Assembly (NCBI GenBank): GCA_009777795.1
Contig: WRLC01000002.1
Coordinates: 1-64,000, forward strand
Length of the DNA: 64,000 nt
Direction of reading: 5' to 3'
Origin: Candidatus Saccharimonadota bacterium
GTDB taxonomy: Bacteria; Patescibacteriota; Saccharimonadia; Saccharimonadales; Saccharimonadaceae
This document shows positions 16,498-25,270 of the stretch, piece after piece. Numbering within the stretch: the stretch's first letter is position 1; every line of letters starts with the position of its first letter. The position numbers and the translations under genes were made by a program. Below the pieces are notes generated by a model, which worked only from the letters and a program-made list of their open reading frames with translations, was not told where the DNA came from and searched no databases.

Positions 16498-18140
16498 CTA
16501 GGGCGCGACACAACGGACAGAGTTGCCGCCGCCCTTATCGGTCGTGGTCGCAGGAGCGACATTGGAGCTGCTGAAGTACAGCCTGAAGGCAAGGGTGGTG
16601 GTGCTAACAGTAGAAGACCAATAGTAGCCGTATGAGCCCTGATTGAAGAATAAGCCACTGTAGAGGAGGCCGGCGTACATATAAAGGCCATTAGCGAAGA
16701 GGCCGCTTGGGCTAGAGGTTGAGCCGCCATTGAGAGTATTGTTGAGGAGAGTGAGCTCACCTACTGTGTCGCCAGTTGGTAAGCGCCAGCCGGAGGGGCA
16801 GATGTTGTAGATAGTAGTGCCCGTGGCACCTGCTCCGCTGCCGCCATTGACGGACTGGTTGGGTTGAGTGGCGGCGGTCGTCTGGCAAGCTGCTGATTGT
16901 CCGGCCATGGCGGTGCACCAGCTATAAAGGTAGCCGAATTGAGCTCGAGTGCTGGCTGGGCGGGCATCGATTGTCGCATTGTCAACCCCTACACCGCCAT
17001 CCGTAGCTCCCGACGGGTCGGTACTGCCAGAAGTTGGGTTGGCGTTCAAAGGTATCCAGTAGCACATTGCTGTGGGGTTTGCCGCCATAGTAGCGCCATC
17101 GCCATAGCAAGCCTGCCCACTAGCGATATTGGCGCCAGTGCCTTGAGTAAAAGGAGGTAAGGTATCGCCGTAAGTGTTGGTGCCACCCCCAGCATAAGCT
17201 AAGTTAGTCTCCATCCAGCAGAGGTCAGTGCCACCTGCTCCTGTGCCGTTGATGCGGCGGACCCAATAAGTGTTGCCGTCTCTTGCGTCCCTTACGCGGG
17301 TTCTGGTAGTGGGGCAGAAGTAGTTGCCGGGTGTACCATCAAGAGTGATGCGTTGGATGTCGGAGCCAGTGGGGGCTGCGATAGGTTGAGGTGGGAGGTT
17401 AGCGAGACCGGAGATAGTAATAAGGCCAGAGTATTGGTCGGTAGGGAGAGTGGGGCCAGCAGAAACAGCGAAGAAGATGTTGTAGAGGTCGTCGGTGGTG
17501 GTGGGAGCGTCGGTCGTGGAGAAGATGGTGGGGGTGGTGGGGAGGGCGGCGTATTTGGCAGTGTTGGTGGTATTGTCGATACCGAGGGCTTGATAGGTAG
17601 GGTCAAAGCCGTTAGGGAGATCGCCACCGGAGAGGACAGTGCCTTGGAGTTGGCCGCTCGGGATGGCAAAGCCCCATGCACCACCACTGGTCTGGGTAGC
17701 AAAGATGGCAGGGCTAGCGAGAGTGCCGACTGTAGGAGTGATGTGGGCTGTGTTGTCGCTATTGCTGAGGTTGCCGGTGGTGGGGCCTTGGATAGTGAGG
17801 GTGTAGCCGAAGGTGCCGTCAGTACTGATGGCGTAGGTGATGCAGTCGGCGACAAGGCGGAGGTTGCGGCTCTCGAGGGTGAGGGTGGAGGTGGTGGCAT
17901 TGTAGTTCTGGCAGGTGGTGTCGGCGAGGGAGGTGATGGAGAGTGAGCCGGAGGAGTTGTCGAGAGTGATGGTGTTAGCGAGATTGGCGTGGCCATAGTG
18001 GAATTGATTGGCGATAGTGGCGGAGAGGATTAAGAAAGCCGCGATACTGAGGGTCGCGGTGGATATGCGTTGGGCGATTTGGATTAAATCAAGCTTTGAA
18101 TCCCCCCCCCCAACTGTGTGTGCATTATTGTGCTTGTCAT
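16498..18140 (-). CDS. FISUMP-domain surface protein, G-tract phase-variable, currently out of frame
   Basis: A continuous open frame of about 535 codons runs from the G tract (18111-18102) to the stop at 16498. It encodes a hydrophobic anchor (ISTATLSIAAFLIL), a long Thr/Ser/Gly-rich extracellular region, and a C-terminal FISUMP-like domain (CPSGWRLPTGDTVGEL, YYWSS, VRCVAP). No ATG, GTG or TTG lies in this frame upstream. The ATGs at 18140 and 18125 are in another frame and hit a stop soon after the ten-G tract. One extra G (or two fewer) joins them to the body. Promoter TTGACT/TAAACT is shared with the gene at 1-285. It is probably a cell-surface adhesin-type protein switched by slippage. 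Confidence 0.75.
18102..18111 (-). repeat. Poly-G (C10 on plus strand) slippage tract
   Basis: Ten C on plus (ten G in the coding sense) lie between the first ATGs and the signal anchor of the FISUMP surface gene. The count leaves the body one base out of frame with both ATGs. Confidence 0.8.
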
Positions 18141-18167
18141 GCTTTGGCCCTTATCCTTGTTTATTTT

Positions 18168-18197
18168 AGTTTAGCATAGGCGGTTTGGGTAAGTCAA
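18168..18197 (-). promoter_or_regulatory. Promoter of phase-variable surface gene 2
   Basis: On the minus strand TTGACT (18197-18192) and TAAACT (18173-18168) are separated by 18 bp. Around the -10, 22 bases are identical to the promoter at 319-347. Confidence 0.6.
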
Positions 18198-18246
18198 GGG
18201 TTTTGGGGTTTTTGGGAAATGGGTTTTTGTGATATAATGGGAGCAT

Positions 18247-18987
18247 ATGGAGATATTATTAGCGTTATTGTTGCTGTGTTCGATTTTAATTTTGGTAAGG
18301 GTGTGTACGGTGGCACCGATTGTGATTACGCGGCGGCGGGTGTTGGTGGATACGTCGATTTTGATGGACGGGCGGGTGCTGGGGGTGGCGCGGACGGGGT
18401 TGATTGGCGATTATTTGCTGGTGCTGGAGAGTACGCTAAAAGAGATGCAGATGTTGGCGGACGGCAATGATACGGAGAAGCGGACGCGGGCGCGGGCGGG
18501 GATGGAGACGCTGAAGCAGCTGAGTGATATTGATGGGATGATGGTGAAAATTATCCCGATGCCGCGGAATGTTAAAAAGGTGGATGATGCGCTGCTGGTG
18601 GTGGCAAAACGGCGCAAGGCGCTGATTATGACGAATGATTTTAATCTGGGGCAGGTGGCGCATGCGGAGGGGATTAAGACGATTAACATGAACGATTTGG
18701 GGCAAAATCTGCGGGTGGAACATTTGCCGGGCGAGATGGTGGCGATTAATCTGACGCAAAAGGGGAGCGGGCCGCGGCAGGCGGTGGGGTATCTGGACGA
18801 CGGGACGATGGTGGTGGTGGATGAGGCGGAGAGTATGATTGGCGAGCGAGCAGAGGTGGAGGTGACGCGGTTTTTCCAGACGCAGGCGGGGCGGATGATG
18901 TTTGCGCGGCTGAAGGGGAGGCAAAATGGGCGCGGAGGCGGCCGAGAGGGGAGGCGAAATGACGGGCGAGGCGGAAGACGTAATTGA
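18247..18987 (+). CDS. PIN-TRAM membrane protein (YacL-like)
   Basis: This 246 aa protein has one N-terminal membrane segment, a PIN-type nuclease fold and a TRAM-like RNA-binding region, then a Gly/Arg-rich tail. Acidic residues typical of PIN domains are seen in VLVDTSILMDGR, in VDDALLV and in IMTNDFNL. Compared with YacL of Firmicutes, which has several membrane helices, the membrane part is cut to one. The Arg/Gly tail suggests nucleic acid binding. TATAAT lies 8 nt before the ATG. It overlaps the trxB start. Confidence 0.82.
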   Translation: MEILLALLLLCSILILVRVCTVAPIVITRRRVLVDTSILMDGRVLGVARTGLIGDYLLVLESTLKEMQMLADGNDTEKRTRARAGMETLKQLSDIDGMMVKIIPMPRNVKKVDDALLVVAKRRKALIMTNDFNLGQVAHAEGIKTINMNDLGQNLRVEHLPGEMVAINLTQKGSGPRQAVGYLDDGTMVVVDEAESMIGERAEVEVTRFFQTQAGRMMFARLKGRQNGRGGGREGRRNDGRGGRRN

Positions 18988-19849
18988 TGTAATAGTGGTG
19001 GGTGCGGGGCCGGCGGGATTGAGCGCTGCGTTGTCGCTGGCGCGGGAGCATTTTTCGGTTTTGGTGTTGGAGAAGGCGGCGATTGGGGGAAATTTGCTGA
19101 AAATCGCCGATTTGGAGAATTATGCGGGGTTTCGTGGGCCGGGGGCGGAGTTGGCGCGGGTGATGAAAGAGCAGGTGAAAAGCTTTGGTGGTAAAATTGA
19201 TTACGCCTCCGCAATAGCAATCTCTTCAGGCACAACGTCGGTCCAGCCCGTCGCCACGGGTGAACCGCGTCTCGTTCTCGGCTTGCCAGCCTCCGAAAGT
19301 CCTTTAGAGATTGCCACTGCGGAGCCTAACAAAACTTACCGCGCGAAGGCGGTGATTGTGGCGAATGGGATGAGGGCGCGGGAGCTGTCGATTCCGGGGT
19401 TGAGGGCGGCGGTGCATGGTTGTGCGACCTGCGATGGGCCGGTGTATAAAGATAAAAAAGTCGCCGTGATTGGCGGCGGTGATAGTGCGTTTCAGACGGC
19501 GTTGTTTTTGGCGAGTATGTGTTCCTCAGTATACATTATATCACGTTCTAAGCCGCGTGTCAAGGGGACGCTGCTAAAACGGGCGGAAGAGAACCAAAAA
19601 ATCACGATTTTAACAGAGACGACGGCGACAAAAGAGCTTTTGGACGAAAAATTGCAAATTGCTGGTGTTTTCTTGGAAATTGGCAGCGAGCGGCAGGAGT
19701 TGCCGAAGGTGGCGGCGGAGCTGGAGGGGGCGGCGAATGTGTTTTATGCGGGGGATTGTCATGAGGGGGTGCGGCGGCAGGTGGTGTCGGCGGCGGCGGA
19801 TGGGGCCGAGGCGGCGGAAAAGGCGAGAGAGTGGCTTGCAAGCCAGTAG
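18959..19849 (+). CDS. trxB: Thioredoxin reductase-like flavoprotein with inserted repeat
   Basis: This FAD- and NADPH-dependent disulfide reductase shows the FAD site VVGAGPAGLSAAL, the redox pair CATC (about residue 155) and the NADPH site IGGGDSAFQ. The start at 18959 is chosen for the GGGGAGG ribosome site; an ATG at 18926 is also in frame. Residues about 83-122 come from repeat family 1 and sit in the FAD domain. At 296 aa with the insert, the native part is short. The final GDCHEG region resembles the usual GDV motif with a change. Confidence 0.88.
   Translation: MTGEAEDVIDVIVVGAGPAGLSAALSLAREHFSVLVLEKAAIGGNLLKIADLENYAGFRGPGAELARVMKEQVKSFGGKIDYASAIAISSGTTSVQPVATGEPRLVLGLPASESPLEIATAEPNKTYRAKAVIVANGMRARELSIPGLRAAVHGCATCDGPVYKDKKVAVIGGGDSAFQTALFLASMCSSVYIISRSKPRVKGTLLKRAEENQKITILTETTATKELLDEKLQIAGVFLEIGSERQELPKVAAELEGAANVFYAGDCHEGVRRQVVSAAADGAEAAEKAREWLASQ
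19207..19324 (+). repeat. Palindromic in-frame repeat family 1, copy in trxB
   Basis: This 118-bp element has 19-bp inverted ends with 17 matches (CTCCGCAATAGCAATCTCT, and its near-complement at 19306-19324). The core is about 68 of 76 identical to the dnaX copy. It is in sense orientation and encodes TTSVQPVATGEPRLVLGLP. Confidence 0.9.
19535..19563 (-). promoter_or_regulatory. Antisense promoter inside trxB
   Basis: On the minus strand TTGACA (19563-19558), a 17 bp spacer and TATAAT (19540-19535) form a perfect consensus promoter opposite to trxB, with TGA before the -10. Confidence 0.55.
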
Positions 19850-19870
19850 AGTTTTTGATATGATAAAAAT

Positions 19871-20953
19871 ATGAGAAGACTACGTTTGACGAAGAACCAG
19901 ATTATTTTGATAGTGAGCGCGGTGGTGCTGGTGGCGATTGCGATAGTCGGAGGGATGGCGCTGGCGCGATATTTGAATCGGATTGAGGAGCCGGAGACGG
20001 CGCAGGGAGGTGGACCGGATGCGGCGCCGGATGTGGATTATGCACCGCTGACGGGGGCGCCAATTGAGACACCGATCGCGGCGAATACGCCGGTGATTGC
20101 GGTGATGGTTCCGCAGAGTACGGAGTATCGAACGCAGTCGGGGCTGGCAGAGGCGGAGATTGTTTATGAAGCGATTGCCAATGGCGGGGTGCCGCGGTTG
20201 ATGGCGCTGTATCAGGCGAACCAGCCGAGCTTAATTGGGCCGGTGCGGAGTATGCGGTTGCAATATATTGAGTTGTTTCGGCCGTATCAGGCGTCGATTG
20301 CCTATTCGGGAGCGGCGGATTATGTGTTGCAGGCGCTTCGAGGGCAGCGGGATATTGGGGTGAATGTGGTGCCGAGTGCTTATTACCGGGAGAATCAGGT
20401 TGACCGCAACGGAGTGCGGCGGCCGACGGAGTATACATTATATACGACTTTTGCGCGGCTGGCCGAGGCGAATCGGAACCGGGGCTATACGACGTCGGAT
20501 TTTACGCCGTGGCCAAGGAGCGATGAGCCGGCGACTTGTGCGGACCCGAATGACAGCGATTGCAAGGCAAATCAGATAACTTTGGGGGTCTCGAGCGGGA
20601 CTTATAATGTGAGCTACGAATATGACGCGGCGAGCAAGACTTACAAGCGAAAATGGGGCGATGGGCGGGCGCATATGGACCGGGAACAGGGGCAGTTGGC
20701 GCCGAGTGTGGTGATTGCGATGCGGACGCAGCAGCGGTCAATCGGTTCGGATAGGGAGGATATAACCTTGACCGGCACGGGGTATGCGGTGATTTTCCAG
20801 AACGGGCAGGCGATTACGGCGCGCTGGAGCAAGGACGGTCAGGCGGCAGGGCTGAAGTTTTATGACAGGGCGGGAAATGAGGTGGTGCTGGCGCGGGGGC
20901 AGACTTGGGTGTCGTTAATCCCGAATAATAATCGAATAGAATGGCGGCCGTAA
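19871..20953 (+). CDS. DUF3048 (YerB-like) membrane-anchored protein
   Basis: This 360 aa protein has an N-terminal membrane anchor (about residues 10-32) and an extracytoplasmic domain. Typical DUF3048 features are seen: PLTGAPIE, QSGLAEAEIVYEAIANGGVPRLMALY and GPVRSMRLQYIELF. The molecular role of the family is not established; wall or surface functions are suspected. A TATGAT box lies 6 nt before the ATG, predicting a leaderless mRNA. The downstream gene starts on its stop codon. Confidence 0.88.
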   Translation: MRRLRLTKNQIILIVSAVVLVAIAIVGGMALARYLNRIEEPETAQGGGPDAAPDVDYAPLTGAPIETPIAANTPVIAVMVPQSTEYRTQSGLAEAEIVYEAIANGGVPRLMALYQANQPSLIGPVRSMRLQYIELFRPYQASIAYSGAADYVLQALRGQRDIGVNVVPSAYYRENQVDRNGVRRPTEYTLYTTFARLAEANRNRGYTTSDFTPWPRSDEPATCADPNDSDCKANQITLGVSSGTYNVSYEYDAASKTYKRKWGDGRAHMDREQGQLAPSVVIAMRTQQRSIGSDREDITLTGTGYAVIFQNGQAITARWSKDGQAAGLKFYDRAGNEVVLARGQTWVSLIPNNNRIEWRP

Positions 20954-21576
20954 TGGACCCGAATGGTGAGGCTTATGGCAGTGCGGATGTGATAAATAAC
21001 TCGGAGTATTTGGGGGAGATTGCAGCAGCGCCGCCACCAAAACAGCGGGTTTGGCCGAAGTGGCTGGCGATTATCGGGGGTGGGATTGCGATTTTTACGG
21101 CGCTGGTGTTTATCGTGATGAATGCGGCGAGCGATCCGCGGCCGACGGTAGTGAACGACGCGCAGCAAGCTTATGGGCGGGCGCAGACGCTAAGCACGCT
21201 GACAAGGGAGCAAAGAGGATACTTTAATAGCGGGGAGTTGCGGGCAGTGAGCGCGGATTTGCAGAGCGTGCTGGAGAACTTGCAGCGGAATATCACGGTG
21301 ATTTTGGATGCGAACGGGGTAAGGAGCCCATCGGCACCGGCGTCCGAAGCGGAGGTGAAGGCGGAGTTGGAGCAGCAGTTTCAGGATGCGCGGATTTTGA
21401 TGACTTTGGAGCGGACGTATGTCTCGGAGATGACATTCCAGATTGAGATGCTACGGGCGCTGTTGTTCCAGCTGGAGACGAAATTGACGGTGATTGACCA
21501 CAGGACGTTTATTTCGGATATTTATGAGCAGCTAGAGGTGGTGAGCGAGCGGCTGAACCGGATTCTGCTGACTTAA
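20953..21576 (+). CDS. Single-pass membrane protein with coiled-coil, unknown
   Basis: This protein of about 207 aa has one membrane segment (about residues 36-56) and then a long, helical, Glu/Gln/Leu-rich extracytoplasmic region. The start is taken at 20953 because the ATG shares its A with the TAA of the upstream DUF3048 gene (TAATG), typical of translational coupling; an ATG at 20941 is possible. Coupling suggests the two act together at the envelope. No domain is recognised. Confidence 0.72.
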   Translation: MDPNGEAYGSADVINNSEYLGEIAAAPPPKQRVWPKWLAIIGGGIAIFTALVFIVMNAASDPRPTVVNDAQQAYGRAQTLSTLTREQRGYFNSGELRAVSADLQSVLENLQRNITVILDANGVRSPSAPASEAEVKAELEQQFQDARILMTLERTYVSEMTFQIEMLRALLFQLETKLTVIDHRTFISDIYEQLEVVSERLNRILLT

Positions 21577-21587
21577 GACCTCTTAAC

Positions 21588-21672
21588 TTGACAAAATGCT
21601 CGTGGTATGATATAATGGGGAGGGTAGGCGTCGCCCCGAGAGGCGCCGAAAACTTTTACAAGGAGGGCAGAT
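21588..21672 (+). promoter_or_regulatory. Consensus promoter and structured leader
   Basis: TTGACA (21588-21593), a 17 bp spacer and TATAAT (21611-21616) are followed by GGGGAGGGTAG, a GGCG(T)C...G(A)GGCGCC hairpin, CGAAAACTTTTA and an AGGAGG ribosome site. It is one of seven similar leaders. Confidence 0.7.
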
Positions 21673-21915
21673 ATGAAGATTTGCGTAAAGGCGATTAACG
21701 CCCGCGGGTTCCTGTCGGAACAGGAGCAGGCCTATTATGGGTCATGCACGGCGGGCATCGCGATGGCGGATGAGCTTATCGCCGCCGTCCAGAACAATTT
21801 CAATGGTATCTATTATGGTCGAGGCGACCGCGAATTAAACAACGCACAAGCGCGCAAGACCCATTACCAGCACGAGCTGGAGAAATTCGGGGGCATCAAC
21901 TTTGCAATTTCGTAA
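21673..21915 (+). CDS. Small hypothetical protein
   Basis: This 80 aa soluble protein has a good AGGAGG ribosome site and its own promoter and terminator. It contains two cysteines and a Tyr/Gly stretch (GIYYGRGDREL). It matches no family I recognise. As with the other leader-linked small genes, codon third positions are more balanced than in the housekeeping genes on either side. Confidence 0.65.
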   Translation: MKICVKAINARGFLSEQEQAYYGSCTAGIAMADELIAAVQNNFNGIYYGRGDRELNNAQARKTHYQHELEKFGGINFAIS

Positions 21916-21929
21916 TTATATCCTCCCGC

Positions 21930-21956
21930 AAACCCATCACTTGGTGATGGGTTTTT
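21930..21956 (+). terminator. Rho-independent terminator
   Basis: AACCCATCAC pairs with GTGATGGGTT across a TTG loop, followed by TTT. It separates the small gene from dnaG. Confidence 0.88.
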
Positions 21957-21979
21957 GCACGTTATGATATACTGAAAGG

Positions 21980-23644
21980 GTGAATAACGCGGTGAAAGAG
22001 GAGATTAAGGCGCGCTTGCCAGTGGAGGATGTAATCGGGCGCTATTTGGAGCTGAAGCGGGCGGGGCGGAATTTGAAGGCGCTTTCGCCATTTACGAACG
22101 AGAAGACGCCGAGCTTTATGGTCAGCCCGGAGCGGAATGTTTGGCATGATTATTCGAGTGGCAAGGGCGGGGATATTTTTCAGTTTGTGATGGAGGTGGA
22201 GGGGCTGGGATTTGTTGAGGCGCTGAAGCTTTGTGCCGGTTGGGCGGGGGTGAATCTGGAGCTTTATGATAGCGCGAGCGACCGGGAGCTGGCGGCCAAG
22301 ACGAAGCGGATGAGAGAGATCCTGGAGGCGAGTACGAAATATTATCAGTTTGCGCTCTCGAAAAATCCGCCGGTGTTGGACTATGCGTTTTACAAGCGGA
22401 ATTTGAATAAAAAGTCGGTGGCGGATTTTCGGATTGGCTATGCGCCGGCGAGCGGGGATGCGCTGTGCCAGTTTTTGGCGAGCCGGGGGTTTACGGAGCG
22501 GGAGGCGGAGGATGCTGGGCTGTTGAATCGGCGCAAGAACGACCTCTTTCGGGCGCGGTTGATGATACCGCTATCGGACCAAAATGGGAATATTGTGGGT
22601 TATACGGCGCGGATTTTGGATGACAAGATCAAGGACTCGCCGAAATATTTGAACTCGCCAGAGACCTTGCTCTACCATAAAAGTCGGCATGTTTTTGGGT
22701 TGGCGCAGGCGAAAAAGGCGATTATTGCAAGTGGTTATGCGGTTTTGGTGGAGGGGAATATGGATGTAATTTCGAGCCATCAGGGCGGGGTGAAAGAGGC
22801 GGTGGCGACGGCGGGAACGGCGATGACCTCGGAGCACTTGAAGGGTTTGGCGCGGTTTGCGAAGGATCTGCGGATTGCTTATGATAGCGATGCGGCGGGG
22901 TTAAAGGCGACGGAGCGGGCGATTATTTTGTCGAGCGGGCTGGGTTTGCATTTACGAGTAATCGCGGATTATGGCGCGAAAGACCCGGATGAGTTAATCC
23001 AGCGCGACCCGAAATTATGGCAAGAGGCGGTGGAGAAACCACAAGCGGCGATGGAGTGGCTGATGGACGAGTATGCGAAGCGATTTGACGTGGAAAGCGG
23101 GGCGGGGAAGCGAGAGTACGCGGAGGCGATGATTGGGATAATCAATAGTGTGCCGGACGAGTTGGAGCGGGAGGCCTACCAACAGAATTTGGCGGCGAGA
23201 TTGCAGGTGAAAAGTGAGGTGTTGGCGAAAAAATCGCGGGCGCTCGAGAAGCCGGCGCGGTTGAAGCAAGTGCAGACGAAAAAGACGGCGGCGGTTTCGT
23301 TGCCGCTAGAGAATTTGTTGGCGCTCTACGCGTGGCTAAAAGAAAGCGACGAGAAGTTGTTTATGGAATTAAAATCTGATGAAATACTTGACCAGCATGG
23401 CGAGATACTGTATACTAGGCTCAATGAGCTGGCTTTGCGCGCAGAAAACAGGTATAACGGATGGAGTAAAGAAAGACTCCAGCAAGAGATGCGGATGCTG
23501 ACTGGCAAAATTAAAGAAGTGGAATCTTCGTGGCGGCAGGCTGAGCTTTCGGGTGCGATTGAGGCGGCGGAAGCCGATGGCGATACAGAGACAGTTGACC
23601 TGTTGCTAGCGGAAATGAACAAATTAAATAACAGAAAAGAGTAA
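21980..23644 (+). CDS. dnaG: DNA primase without zinc-ribbon cysteines
   Basis: DnaG makes RNA primers for replication. The N-terminal domain keeps the family layout (SPFTNEKTPSF, then HDYSSGKGGDIFQFV), but all cysteine and histidine zinc ligands of the CHC2 motif are replaced. The catalytic core is intact, with the Toprim motifs EGNMD and DSDAAG. A C-terminal helicase-binding-like helical region is present. GTG at 21980 is the start; TATACT ends 6 nt upstream, predicting a leaderless mRNA. Length is 554 aa. rpoD follows after 1 bp. Confidence 0.95.
   Translation: MNNAVKEEIKARLPVEDVIGRYLELKRAGRNLKALSPFTNEKTPSFMVSPERNVWHDYSSGKGGDIFQFVMEVEGLGFVEALKLCAGWAGVNLELYDSASDRELAAKTKRMREILEASTKYYQFALSKNPPVLDYAFYKRNLNKKSVADFRIGYAPASGDALCQFLASRGFTEREAEDAGLLNRRKNDLFRARLMIPLSDQNGNIVGYTARILDDKIKDSPKYLNSPETLLYHKSRHVFGLAQAKKAIIASGYAVLVEGNMDVISSHQGGVKEAVATAGTAMTSEHLKGLARFAKDLRIAYDSDAAGLKATERAIILSSGLGLHLRVIADYGAKDPDELIQRDPKLWQEAVEKPQAAMEWLMDEYAKRFDVESGAGKREYAEAMIGIINSVPDELEREAYQQNLAARLQVKSEVLAKKSRALEKPARLKQVQTKKTAAVSLPLENLLALYAWLKESDEKLFMELKSDEILDQHGEILYTRLNELALRAENRYNGWSKERLQQEMRMLTGKIKEVESSWRQAELSGAIEAAEADGDTETVDLLLAEMNKLNNRKE
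23388..23416 (+). promoter_or_regulatory. Sense promoter inside dnaG, upstream of rpoD
   Basis: TTGACC (23388-23393), a 17 bp spacer and TATACT (23411-23416) lie about 230 bp before the rpoD start, so this could be a separate rpoD promoter. Confidence 0.5.
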
Positions 23645-23645
23645 A

Positions 23646-24821
23646 ATGATTGAAGAAAAAAATTTAGAGCTCGGTGATTTGACTGATGTCGAGGAACTGG
23701 ATCAGGCGGAGATTGAAGCGGATTTGGAGACTGTGGCGGAGGATGTGGAAGGGTTTGCTGATGACTCGATAAAAATTTATTTGAAGGAAATCGGCAGCAC
23801 GCCGTTGTTGTCGTTTGAAGAGGAAGAGAAGTTGTCGGCGCAGATTTTGACGAATCGGCCGCGGCTCTCGGAGCTGGAAAAGAAGCGAAGCGAATACGAG
23901 ACGCTGGTGGCGAAACTGGCGCGCTCGGAGGCGGCGCTGGCAGAATGGAATAACCGGGCGCCGGGGTCGAAAGGCCGGGCGGAGGGGATTGCGCGAAATA
24001 GCAAGCGGGCGGAAGAGCTAAAGGGCGAACTGAAGAAAAAGAAGTTGACCATCCGCGAGGAGAATGAGATTAGGAAGTTATCGCGACCGAGCGACCATAT
24101 GGTGACGGCGAACATGCGGTTGGTGGTGTCGATCGCGAAGCGCTATTTGAACCGAGGGCTGGACTTTCAGGATCTCATCCAAGAGGGCGGCATCGGGCTA
24201 ATGCGGGCGGTGAATAAATTTGACCCGACGCGAGGCTTTCGCTTTTCGACCTATGCTACTTGGTGGGTGCGGCAGAGTATCACGCGGGCGATTGCCGACC
24301 AGTCACGAACAGTGCGAGTGCCAGTGCATATGGTGGACACAATTAACCGCTTGGCACGGGCGACGAAGAAGCTTTCGGCAAAATTGAACCGCGAGCCGAC
24401 TTTGGAAGAGCTGTCGGAAGAATTGGATATGGAAAAGGTGAAAATCGAGCAAATTTTGAAAATCCGGCAGGAGTCGACTTCGCTGGATGCGACGATTTCG
24501 CGCGGCAACGGGGCAGGAGATGAGGATTCGGTGTTGTCGGACTTTATCGAAGACACGACACATCTGACGCCGGAAGAGTCGACGGACAAGACTTTGATGT
24601 TGCAGCAGATTGCCAAGGCGCTGGATGTGTTATCAGACAGGGAGCGAAAAATTATCCAATTGCGGTATGGGATTGGTGGCGAGCGGGTACACACGCTGGA
24701 AGAAGTGGGGGCGGAGTTTTCGGTGACGAGGGAGCGGATTCGTCAGATCGAGGCGAAGGCTTTGACGCGGCTACGCAAGCACAAGGAAAGCTCGAAGTTG
24801 GTCAATTTCATTGGGCAGTAG
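23646..24821 (+). CDS. rpoD: RNA polymerase primary sigma factor
   Basis: This is the housekeeping sigma factor that recognises -35 and -10 boxes. Region 1.2 (DDSIKIYLKEIGSTPLLSFEEEE), region 2 (FSTYATWWVRQSITRAIADQSRTVRVPVHMV) and region 4 (LEEVGAEFSVTRERIRQIEAKAL) are clear. At 391 aa it lacks the long non-conserved region of E. coli. It starts 1 bp after the dnaG stop, the classic dnaG-rpoD pair. The TATAAT-rich promoters in this window fit it. Confidence 0.97.
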   Translation: MIEEKNLELGDLTDVEELDQAEIEADLETVAEDVEGFADDSIKIYLKEIGSTPLLSFEEEEKLSAQILTNRPRLSELEKKRSEYETLVAKLARSEAALAEWNNRAPGSKGRAEGIARNSKRAEELKGELKKKKLTIREENEIRKLSRPSDHMVTANMRLVVSIAKRYLNRGLDFQDLIQEGGIGLMRAVNKFDPTRGFRFSTYATWWVRQSITRAIADQSRTVRVPVHMVDTINRLARATKKLSAKLNREPTLEELSEELDMEKVKIEQILKIRQESTSLDATISRGNGAGDEDSVLSDFIEDTTHLTPEESTDKTLMLQQIAKALDVLSDRERKIIQLRYGIGGERVHTLEEVGAEFSVTRERIRQIEAKALTRLRKHKESSKLVNFIGQ

Positions 24822-24826
24822 ACACC

Positions 24827-25270
24827 ATGAAGGACTTTGACAGATGCCCGTTTTGCAGTTCAGATAGGATTATTGAGGGAAACAATTCAGCATATATTCT
24901 AGCGAGCAACCCGCGATTAACATTCGGGCATTTACTAGTTGTACCTAAGCGGCATATCGAGAAACCATGGGAAATGAGTGATGGCGAAGCCGCAGATGTA
25001 TGGGCACTGATCAAGAAATACCAAAAGCTATTGGCGGAACACATTGGGGAGGGTTGCGATATACGCGAGAACTATCGCCCGTTCTTAAAACAGAGCAGCT
25101 TGAAAGTCGACCATATCCATTGGCATTTGATACCACGTACTAATCAAGACGAGATCTATCTAAAAACACAGATTGGCGAAAAGGAGTTATTCAGAAACCT
25201 ATCGGAAGACGAATTGGATAGGCTGCATCAAGCCCTTCCCGCCCCTCAACCAATGATTAATTTGGTGTAA
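24827..25270 (+). CDS. HIT-family nucleotide hydrolase
   Basis: This 147 aa protein has the histidine triad seen as VDHIHWHLIPR, and a CPFC pair near the N-terminus that may bind zinc. HIT proteins hydrolyse nucleoside polyphosphates or phosphoramidates; the substrate cannot be told here. It starts 5 bp after rpoD. Its end overlaps the convergent tsaD by 14 bp. Base composition is more AT-balanced than rpoD. Confidence 0.9.
   Translation: MKDFDRCPFCSSDRIIEGNNSAYILASNPRLTFGHLLVVPKRHIEKPWEMSDGEAADVWALIKKYQKLLAEHIGEGCDIRENYRPFLKQSSLKVDHIHWHLIPRTNQDEIYLKTQIGEKELFRNLSEDELDRLHQALPAPQPMINLV

Noticed and set aside
17292-17996. A 234-codon minus-strand ORF rich in Pro, Thr and Ser
   Set aside because: It is a shadow of the FISUMP surface-protein frame, which is continuous from the G tract to 16498. 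The shadow frame has no ribosome site and only reflects base bias.
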